Below, one piece after another: positions 47,502-56,110 of a DNA stretch of 64,000 bases (positions are counted from its first letter, which is position 1; every line of letters begins with the position of its first letter). Location: the NCBI RefSeq assembly GCF_000092065.1, contig NC_009355.1:186001-250000 (forward strand). Reading direction: 5' to 3'. The position numbers and the translations under genes were made by a program. This DNA is from Ostreococcus lucimarinus CCE9901. Its lineage: Eukaryota > Chlorophyta > Mamiellophyceae > Mamiellales > Bathycoccaceae. The notes beneath the pieces were generated by a model, which made no database searches, was not told the DNA's origin, and saw nothing but the letters and a program-made list of their open reading frames with translations.

Positions 47502-47819
47502 CGCGCGAAGTGTCGCGCGCGAACCGCCGCGACGCGATTGGCGCGCGGCGAAAAAGAACCCTCGGTTGGCGACGCCTCGAACGGTCGGTCGCCGCGTTGA
47601 CGATTCGTATCCCGCGCGCGCGCGACGGACGCACACGGCGTCGCGCGAGGCGGCGAGGCGACGACGGCGCGACGAGGGACGCGCGCGTCGTCGCGCGAGC
47701 GTCTCGGCGCGCGGGACGGCGAACGCAGGGACGCGCGACGGACGGCGCGACGACGCGCGACGACGCCGCGCGCGAGAGGATATATATAGCGGCGCGCGCG
47801 AACGACGACGACGAGGACG
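47502..47819. promoter_or_regulatory. 318-bp divergent region between ELL and the cation channel
   Basis: The second gap above 300 bp. A TATA box TATATATA at 47781-47788 on the plus strand lies 32 bp before the channel ATG at 47820. No RNA gene or conserved ORF is seen. Confidence 0.6.
47781..47788 (+). promoter_or_regulatory. TATA box of the cation channel
   Basis: TATATATA, 32 bp upstream of the ATG at 47820. With a normal 25-30 bp TATA-to-start distance the 5' UTR would be only about 5-15 nt, or translation starts at the second ATG (47967). Confidence 0.6.
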
Positions 47820-50800
47820 ATGGTGGAACGAGCGGAGGCGCGAGCGGAGAGGGAGGGGCGACGCGGGCGTGGGAGGTTGCGGTTTCGCGCGGCGGCGGCG
47901 CGAGTGGCGCGGGAGCGGCGAGAGGCGCGGAAGGCGTTGAGGTCAGACGCGGGGCCGGGCGCGACGATGGGCGGGACGGCGCTCGGGATGTTTAGGGTGG
48001 ATAATCGCGCGCGCGTCGCGGTTTTTCGAATCATGCACTCGCAAGCGATGGAATATGTTGTTTTCGTGGTGATATTGGCGCACTTCGTCACGCTCGTGCT
48101 GCTGGCGACGAGCGGGGAGTCGACGCGGGCGATATCGAGCTTGAGCGAGTTGGCGAAGTCGCCGCTTCGCGCGATCGACGCGGCAATCTTGTGCGTGTAC
48201 TCGATCGAGGCCGCGGCGCGGATTTTCAGTCTTGGATTTATAGGGCACAAGCACGCGTACATGTCGAGCGTGTACAACCAGGTCGATCTCGCCATCATCG
48301 CCGTGAGTTGGCTTTCGATGACGATGCAGTGGCACGGGAGCGATTCGCTGTTCACGCGCGTGCGCGTCGGACAATTGCGATTCTTTCGCGGGGTGCACGC
48401 GCTCAAACGGTTCAAGCTCGCGACTTCCGTGGTTTTCATCGCGGAATCGCTTCAGAAGTCCATCGTGCTTTTACGCGATGTCGCCGCCATTACTGTGATT
48501 TGCGCCGTGTTTTACGCGCTCATGGGTATGGGTATCTTCGGCGGTTCGCTTCGACGGCGATGCGTGGAGACGACTTCGGCGGAGACCGCGCGCATGTTTT
48601 ACACTGCGGTGAGCGATCCACCGTTATTTTGCGGGGACGTCGGCAATTTACCGAATCATAAAGGCTACGTGTGCCCGGGGGTGTACGATTCCAACTCTTC
48701 GTTATTTTGCAGCGATTTGGTCGGCAATCCACAGCACGGTTATCAATCGTTCGATAGCTTCGGGTCAACGCTGCTCGTGATGTTTCAAACAATCACGATT
48801 GAGGCGTGGCAGGATGTGATGTACCCAATCGTCAACGCCGAGTATAAAGCGTCGGCGGCGTACTTTGTGACACTCATCATCGTGGGGACGTACTTCATCG
48901 TCTCTGTCTTCGTCGCCGCAGTGAGCGGAGTGTTCCTCCGGCTCCGACGCGAGCACCAGATGATGCTGCGAAGTAAATCAAGAAACGGGGCATCGTCCGA
49001 TGATGAGCTCGAAAGCGAGCTCGCGATTCGAAAACTTATTCGAAGGTTAAACGGCGGCACGGGCGAAACGTTAGCCTCGATCGCGGAAGCGGCGTTGACG
49101 AGAAAGCGAATGCTGGAAGAAGGAGACAACGATCAAACTCGAGCAATACCGAGCGGTGTTGCGCGGCCAAAACGCGATCGGTTATCAGAGCGCATTAATC
49201 ATCCGTATTTTGACAAGATGGTGAGAATTTTAATCGCTGCGAACATCGCCGTCATGGCACTGTATCGATTCGATTTGGACGACACAAAGAAAGAATATCT
49301 CGTCATCGCCGAAGGTTTTTTCGTGTCTGCGTTCATGCTTGAAGTGATATTACGGGGACTTGCGGCGAAGGACATCGGTCGACGTATCGTGACGTTCAAG
49401 CCGACGAATGAGGATTTGATGCTGGTTTTCGACACGGGCGTCGTCGCAATTAGTGCAACGGTGATGTGGGGCAAAGGCATGAATTTGACTTCGCTGCGCA
49501 TCCCGCGGCTATTCAAGACTTTCGGACCTGCAAAGTCGCAAACAGGCGTGGACACCATAAATCGTGTCTTCAAGTCGCTCGGCTCCCTTCTTTCCTTGTT
49601 TTTATTCTACGTCGCAATTCTCGCCATGTACGCCGTGCTCGGTATGCAACTATTCGCGAATCGTGATGCTGGTTTGGAAGACATGCCACGTCTGCACTAT
49701 AATACGTTTCCACAAGCCATGTTGGCGTTGTTTGTCGCCAGCACGGGTGAGGGTTGGACAGATTTGATGTTTCACGGCGTGCAGATCACAAATGCGGCGA
49801 TTCCGTTTTATATTTCGTTCTTCGTGCTCGTCAACTACATCGTTCTCAACCTCGTAATCGCCGTAGTTCTCGAGAACTTGGAGTTGCGAGACGTTGAAAA
49901 GACAATTGTCCAATCCGAGGAATTGGTGAAACGAACGGTGAAGATGGCGATGCGAGATCAAAAGTTTGTAGATTTCATGGAGCGCGCTCGCGTGAAATTC
50001 AAGTTAACGCTCAGCGGACGCCGTTGGACGGTCGAACGCGCACATCGACTTTCACCGTGGCTAGAGCTTCGTTCGGAGACGGAACGGCGTATATCTAAAG
50101 CTATTGAGCGAGAGATTGCGGTGTCGCTTGTGCAAAAGGCGACGTCAGATACAAAGGTTGGTGGCGAATTTGTACTGTGCGAGTCCAAGTTCGTCCAAGT
50201 CGCGCCAAACTCAGTGGGAGACGACATGGCGCCAGCCGGCGCGGATGCCGGCGGGCTGACCGTGTGCATGAAAGTTCGTGTAGACAACGATAGCGCGCAC
50301 GCCTTAGGAAATAGTACAACGGGGAAAGCGGCATCGCGACACAATCCCATCGCTAGAGGCGGCGACGACGACGGGCGCGTGGAGATTATCTTTGAAGACG
50401 CTGTCTCCAAAGCTACTGACTTCGCGGCGTGCCCAGCTCTACCGTGGTACATATCCGACGACGCATTGTGTATATTTCCTTCGTCGGGTAAATTACGAAC
50501 AACCTTACGCAGAGTGCTTCGATCGCGATGGTACGAGCGCATAAGTTTTTCTTTCGTCGTCGTATCCGTCCTCGCGGTTTTGGCGACCAAGCCTGTGGAT
50601 CAAATAAACGAGCTTCAAAAACATGTCGATACTGCAAACTACGCCGTTTGTGGATTCTTCTTGGTTGATTTCATCATGAATATCATCGCACACGGGCTCA
50701 TACTCACGCCGGCGCCGTTCGTCGGCAGGGTTTGGAATGTATTTGACATGGCCATCTTGATCATCGACGTGATGATTGTGGCCTGTCCCCTAATACTCGG

Positions 50801-52688
50801 TGACGCATACACGAGGTACTGGCGCCGCGCATTTAATATGGCGGCACCCATGCGACCGATTCGAATCATGACGCGGGTGACGTCGATGCAGCGACTCGTG
50901 AAAACGCTTGTGGTGACGCTTCCAACGATCAGTGGGATCATCATGCTCACGGGGGGGATGTTCCTGGCGTTCGCGATCGTCGCCATTCGCGAATACGGCG
51001 GGACCTTTTACAGCTGCAACGATTTAATGGTGATGACAAAGATCGAGTGCGTCGGTACATTTGTCTCTACTGGAGGCGACATCATCGCTCGCGAGTGGAA
51101 TAGAAATCTGTTCGAGTTTGATTGGATAGGCAGTGCCATGCTCACATTGCTCGAAACGGCGTCTTTGGACGGTTGGATCGAAGTCATGTTTGCAGCGATG
51201 GATAAAACTGGCGTAGGCATGCAACCTCGATTTGAACGCAACTGGCCCGCGGCATTCTTTTTCGTCGCGTTTATATTGATTGGCTCGTTTCTCATGATTC
51301 GTACGATCATCGGTGTTTTCATTCATCAGTTTGGTTTGATATCAGGTCGCAAGCTTCTCACTGAGAGGCAAAAATTGTGGCACGACATGCACAAGGTGGC
51401 GCTTTCGCTCAAACCGATGCGAATGAAATTTCTGCCACCTCGAGGTCTTCGTAGAGTGTGTTTTCACATAGTCAACCATCGAAGCTACCGAGCGTTCGTG
51501 TTGATCGGAGTCGGCTTGAACGCGGCTTTAATGGCGACTGAGCGCTACGGCGACGGCGAAAGCGTTTTGGCTCACGTTCGTTCGATTGGTGAAATTTGCT
51601 TCGTCGGTGTGTATTTGATAGAGGTGTTGTTGCAAGTCAGCGCGGCGTACCCGAGCGTGCGCCACTACTTCTCGAATAAGTGGAATGCTTTCGAGCTCAC
51701 GCTCGCGGTCGGTTCTGCGGTGACGTTACAAAGTAAAGCTGGATCGTTGCGCGATCAAATAGGTAGGCCGTTTAGGTTCCTGCGCGTCTTTCGCATCATT
51801 CGCCATGTTCAGTCTTTGCAGATCCTGGCGAGCACACTCTTACTGGCGATTCCGAGTATATTAAGTGTCATGGGTTTGATGTTGATTTGGATGTTCATGT
51901 ACGCCGGCATCGGAACACAGATTTTCCCTAACGTAAAGTTTGGCGAAGCTTTGAACAAGGATGCGAATTTCCAAACGTTCACTAGTTCTTTCCTCTTGCT
52001 GTTTCAAGTCATCACGGGCGAAGGGTGGCGGCAATACATGTATGATCTCATGGTCACCACACCTGATTGCACGCACTCGGAGGCGTCGTCGGATTGTGGA
52101 TTTCCCGACGGTGCGGTGCTGTACTTTGTCACGTACGTCATCGCCATGGGCTACGTTTTCACCAACCTCTTCGTTGCGTCCATTTTAGACCACGTCACCT
52201 TTGGTGTCCTACGCGAGGCCGCCATCATTACCCCAAAACACCTTTACGACTTCCAACAGGTCTGGAGCAAGTACGACCCGCTGGCAACCGGTTTCATCGG
52301 TGCGCACAGACTCGGCGAGCTGTTACGAGATCTCAGCCCACCGCTCGCCGTCGAATTCCGCGGCGCGCTCCTTGAGAAATCACCCGTCTTTCGCGAGCAA
52401 GCGGAGCGTGCCGCGGCTTTATGGCGCCGCCGCATCATGTACGAATCTATATCGATTCACGTCCCTGGTCGCGGGATCCCCTTCACCCCTCTCCTAGAAT
52501 CCCTCCTCGCAACCAAGCTCGGCGCCGCCGCCCTATCGCTCGCCGAGCGACTCGCCCGTCAAAAACGTCTTCGCGACGTCGAAGCCTGGGGCGCCGCCGT
52601 CGTCGCCCAGTCCTACATTCGTGGTCACATCACTCGCAGACGCTTGCGAATCGAGCGTTCGAAGCGCATCGCCGCCTCGCGCGCGTGA
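47820..52688 (+). CDS. four-domain voltage-gated cation channel (Cav/Nav-like), EEDE pore
   Basis: A 1622-residue channel with four six-helix repeats. The pore residues by repeat are E328 (TITIEAW), E644 (STGEGW), D1117 (ASLDGW) and E1401 (ITGEGW), giving EEDE; animal Cav channels have EEEE, Nav DEKA, NALCN EEKE. Voltage sensors: repeat I has spaced Arg/Lys, II is weak (LTSLRIPRLFKTF), III and IV strong (MRPIRIMTRV, FRFLRVFRIIRHV). After repeat IV comes the EF-hand-like segment DFQQVWSKYDPLATGFIGAHRLGELLRDLSPPL found in Cav and Nav channels, then an IQ-like AQSYIRGHITRRRL. It is probably calcium or cation permeable; loops are short. An alternative ATG lies at 47967 (MGGTALGMF). Confidence 0.93.
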   Translation: MVERAEARAEREGRRGRGRLRFRAAAARVARERREARKALRSDAGPGATMGGTALGMFRVDNRARVAVFRIMHSQAMEYVVFVVILAHFVTLVLLATSGESTRAISSLSELAKSPLRAIDAAILCVYSIEAAARIFSLGFIGHKHAYMSSVYNQVDLAIIAVSWLSMTMQWHGSDSLFTRVRVGQLRFFRGVHALKRFKLATSVVFIAESLQKSIVLLRDVAAITVICAVFYALMGMGIFGGSLRRRCVETTSAETARMFYTAVSDPPLFCGDVGNLPNHKGYVCPGVYDSNSSLFCSDLVGNPQHGYQSFDSFGSTLLVMFQTITIEAWQDVMYPIVNAEYKASAAYFVTLIIVGTYFIVSVFVAAVSGVFLRLRREHQMMLRSKSRNGASSDDELESELAIRKLIRRLNGGTGETLASIAEAALTRKRMLEEGDNDQTRAIPSGVARPKRDRLSERINHPYFDKMVRILIAANIAVMALYRFDLDDTKKEYLVIAEGFFVSAFMLEVILRGLAAKDIGRRIVTFKPTNEDLMLVFDTGVVAISATVMWGKGMNLTSLRIPRLFKTFGPAKSQTGVDTINRVFKSLGSLLSLFLFYVAILAMYAVLGMQLFANRDAGLEDMPRLHYNTFPQAMLALFVASTGEGWTDLMFHGVQITNAAIPFYISFFVLVNYIVLNLVIAVVLENLELRDVEKTIVQSEELVKRTVKMAMRDQKFVDFMERARVKFKLTLSGRRWTVERAHRLSPWLELRSETERRISKAIEREIAVSLVQKATSDTKVGGEFVLCESKFVQVAPNSVGDDMAPAGADAGGLTVCMKVRVDNDSAHALGNSTTGKAASRHNPIARGGDDDGRVEIIFEDAVSKATDFAACPALPWYISDDALCIFPSSGKLRTTLRRVLRSRWYERISFSFVVVSVLAVLATKPVDQINELQKHVDTANYAVCGFFLVDFIMNIIAHGLILTPAPFVGRVWNVFDMAILIIDVMIVACPLILGDAYTRYWRRAFNMAAPMRPIRIMTRVTSMQRLVKTLVVTLPTISGIIMLTGGMFLAFAIVAIREYGGTFYSCNDLMVMTKIECVGTFVSTGGDIIAREWNRNLFEFDWIGSAMLTLLETASLDGWIEVMFAAMDKTGVGMQPRFERNWPAAFFFVAFILIGSFLMIRTIIGVFIHQFGLISGRKLLTERQKLWHDMHKVALSLKPMRMKFLPPRGLRRVCFHIVNHRSYRAFVLIGVGLNAALMATERYGDGESVLAHVRSIGEICFVGVYLIEVLLQVSAAYPSVRHYFSNKWNAFELTLAVGSAVTLQSKAGSLRDQIGRPFRFLRVFRIIRHVQSLQILASTLLLAIPSILSVMGLMLIWMFMYAGIGTQIFPNVKFGEALNKDANFQTFTSSFLLLFQVITGEGWRQYMYDLMVTTPDCTHSEASSDCGFPDGAVLYFVTYVIAMGYVFTNLFVASILDHVTFGVLREAAIITPKHLYDFQQVWSKYDPLATGFIGAHRLGELLRDLSPPLAVEFRGALLEKSPVFREQAERAAALWRRRIMYESISIHVPGRGIPFTPLLESLLATKLGAAALSLAERLARQKRLRDVEAWGAAVVAQSYIRGHITRRRLRIERSKRIAASRA

Positions 52689-52958
52689 TGGTGCGTCGCT
52701 TGACTCGGCCGCTTCGTCGCCGTATGAAATTTAAACACAAACCAACAGCCACGCCTCGATTGACCGTCGCGCCAGTCACTCGCGCGCGTCACCGCGCGAG
52801 CACACGCGCGTCGGGCGAGCGCACACACGCGAGCGGCGCGATTTAGCCCGAGCGAACGACGCGAACACGCCGCAGTCAACGCGCACGGCGCGGCATTCGA
52901 TTTGATTTTATTCAAACGCGCGTCGTCGCATTCGGACGAAGATCGCAGTCGTGACGCG

Positions 52959-55900
52959 ATGGACGAGTTTGCGCAAGAGAACACGCGGGGTGCGAACGTC
53001 AAGCGCGATGCGGTAAAGCTGCTGGACGAGGTGCGCGGGCCGTGGAAGCGATGCGAACGACGCGCGAGGTCACATTCGGTCGTCAGACGGTTGAGCTCGA
53101 GACTGACGGCGTCCCGGCGACACGCGAACGCAGGCGTTGAAGTCTTTGCGGGATAAAGCGGAAGAAAATCAAGTATTAGGAGATGCACTGGAGGCAACGC
53201 GGCGCGCGTTGGCGAAGTCGGAGCGTGAGGGTGCGAAATTGAAGGAAGGGTTGAACACGGTGCTCGCAGGGGGCGACAAAGACGACAAGATGACGCTCAT
53301 CGAGTCGCTGTTTGAGAAGCTTGATGGCATGGCGACGCGGTATTCGAGCGTGATCTCTACGCCAACGATTCAGATCCCGCAGTCTCCACAAGCGGGGGAT
53401 GTGGGCGAGATGTCGGCGCTTCGGAGAGAGCTGGACGATATGTCGAACGAGTTGCAGCGAGCGTCGGCGAGTTCGGGCGACTCGGATAAATTAAGAAAGC
53501 AACTAAAAGCGGCGCAAGACGCAAAAATTGCCGCACTGGCGGACGCTGAAGCCTTTCAAACCGAACGCGACGATGCCATAGCAGAGGTTGAAAGGTTGCG
53601 ACAGGCCTTGAAGACGACAAGCGCTGGCGGCGGAGGTGAACCGTTTCTCAACAACGAACGCATGCGTGAACTCGAAGGCTTGCTTGTGGAGGCGCAAAAT
53701 GCGATTGGTTTACTCTCTGATGACAATGAATCTCTTCTTGTGAAGCTACGACGTTACGAAGAAGCCGGCTCTGGGAGTGACGGGTCGGATTCGAAGCACG
53801 TCAGAGCGGCGCAGCAAGCTGCCAGAGACGCGGCAACGGCGGCGAACGAAGTCGCGCAAGAAGCCGAGCAAGCCATCTTGGCGGCGTATTCTCGCAATGG
53901 TTCCAACGCCGAGTTGCAACAAGAGCTGGATACGCAACGCGAACTCGCAGCACGAAGGGCCGATGAGGTTGAAAAGCTCAAATCGATAATTGGCGACATC
54001 GACGCTCAGCGAGAAGGCTTGTCTCAAAAGCTTCGAGTGGCGTACGCGAGTCTGCGTGAAGTAGAAAGCAAGAAGGATAGTAGCGGTCAGTTCGAAGGTT
54101 CCACGGCGGAAAAGATTATGGCACTAGAGAACGAGTGCATGCGCCTTCAGGATGAAGCCGACGCTGCGGCCGAGGCTTTGGAAGAGGCGAGAGAACGGGC
54201 CATGCGCGAAGGCGCCGCCGCGGAAGCAGCTCGTCGTCTCGGTGCGACAGCTGAAGCGAAGGTATACAGCGCCGTGCAAGCGCGGGACGCGGCGCTCGCA
54301 CGGGTACGCACGCTCGAGGAATCCATCCAACACGCCGTCGATAAAGAAAAGCACATCGCGATGGAGACGGCGCAATATCGCCAAGAGCTCGCCGTCGTGT
54401 CAGACGATTTGATGGCGATGACAAAAGAGCAACAGGTGGTCAATGCCGAGCTGTTGCGTGCGACGAGCGAGCGCGACAACGCGTGGTCAGAACTTCGAGA
54501 GGCGAAAGCAGCGCAGCAAGCGGCCGAAGCGAACGCGAAAGCAAAGCAGAAGGAAGTGGACGACGTTGTTAACGCCTACCAAGAACTTGGCGTCGAAAAT
54601 CGTCGAGTTGTCGCGGACATGGACGACATGGAACGCGATTTGCGCCGAGCAAAGGTTGCGCTTGACTCATCAGAAGCCACCTTAGCGCAGGCGACTGAAA
54701 GGGCGAAAGCGGCTGAAGCTGAAAATAAGGCGTATGCGAGTGACTTGCAAGCGTATCAGCGTCAAGTCGATAATCTGACGCATCTACTGGAAAACTCTGT
54801 GCGTGACAAGGGAGACGACACGGGTTCGTACGAAGCGCTGACGACAAAGCTCGAAGCGTCAAAGGCGATGTTATTCGATATGGAACGCGCGAGAGAGATG
54901 TCGCGACGCGAAACCGCCGCGGCGGAAGCAAACTTGCTCGTCACTCGAAGCCGGCTCACCGATGCACAAGGAGATAATGAGACTCTCAAGCACAAGTTAA
55001 GGTTGGAGACAAATCGTGTGCGAGAGCTCGAAAGTCTCGTTTCTGCACTTCGCACCCACGAACATCAAGCGGTTGTCGAAAGTGGTGACAGTTCTCAGCG
55101 CTCGGAGCTTTTGAGGGAGCGCGTGAGCGCACTGCAGGAGCAAAATCACGGATTATCACGTCAACTCGAGGCTCTCAAGCAGGATAAGAAATCGTTTGAA
55201 ACCGAGGTCGAGCGCCTTCGCAACTTGATTGAGGATGCGGCTGCAGGTGGATCGACTACGAGCCAGTCCGGTCGCACGGTGACGAGCGCTTTGGTTCACG
55301 CTGAAGCGCAAGCAAAAGAGAGAGAGCACGAAGTCGAGAGACTCACCGCATTATTGCAGCAAGCTCAAGAGAAATGCGCAACTCTTGAAAACAGCGTTCG
55401 GGAGGCTGAATCAACTGCGAACGATGCGAAGCGAGAAGCGCTCGCGATTGCTCGCCGCGAAGCTGAAGCGCGCGCCGAACTAGGTGGTTTGCGCAGCGAA
55501 CTCAGCATCGCAAAGGACGCGCTGCGAGACGCGATGGAAGATGGTTATTCGAACAACGATTCGCAGGTGTTGCAAATGCGCGTAACGGACGCTGAGCGCC
55601 GAGCGGCGGCGGCGGAATCGGCACTCTCGAGCATGGAGCGTGCGAATCCAGTGTCCGCAGCTTCCGCTGAAGAGGTGAAGGTACTTCGCGAGGAGAATCA
55701 ACGTTTACTCCATTTGTTGTCAAAGGCGAACGATGATCTGAACTCGGCGCGAAAGATCATTGACGAGCAAGGTTACGCCGACGGCGCGACTGCTTTGCTC
55801 GTAAACGAAAGGGTACAGGCGGCAGAAGAGGCGCGCCGACGAGTCGAGCAAGATTTCCAGCGACTTGTCGAGCAAATGCAGCAAATGGAATCCGGCGCTG

Positions 55901-56100
55901 GTGGCGAGCTTTTAGATAGGTTGCGAGAACTCGAAGAAGTGAACACCGAGCTCGAATATGAGAACGACGCGCTTCGAGAATCGCTAGCGGGGACTGAAGA
56001 AGCGATTGCGGTGATGCAACAAGACCTCGCGAGAACCGTGGACGAGTACGCCAAGCTCGGCTCGCTTGTGGAGACAATAAGCGACGATAGCGACGCGTAG
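52959..56100 (+). CDS. long coiled-coil protein, two exons
   Basis: Exon 1 is 52959-53030 (24 codons) and exon 2 is 53134-56100, giving 1012 residues. Exon 2 has no ATG at its start; splicing joins MDEFAQENTR...LLDE to ALKSLRDKAEE in phase 0. Almost all of the protein is coiled coil (heptads from the middle on, with short breaks at about residues 100-130 and 190-200). Family unknown; golgin, spindle or motor-cargo proteins can look similar. The end is LGSLVETISDDSDA. The gene is tandem with the channel and 270 bp downstream. Confidence 0.8.
53031..53133 (+). other. intron of the coiled-coil gene (103 nt)
   Basis: Donor GTGCGCGG, branch motif ACTGACG with its adenine 27 nt from the AACGCAG acceptor. 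Confidence 0.85.
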
Positions 56101-56110
56101 GTGCTGTGTT

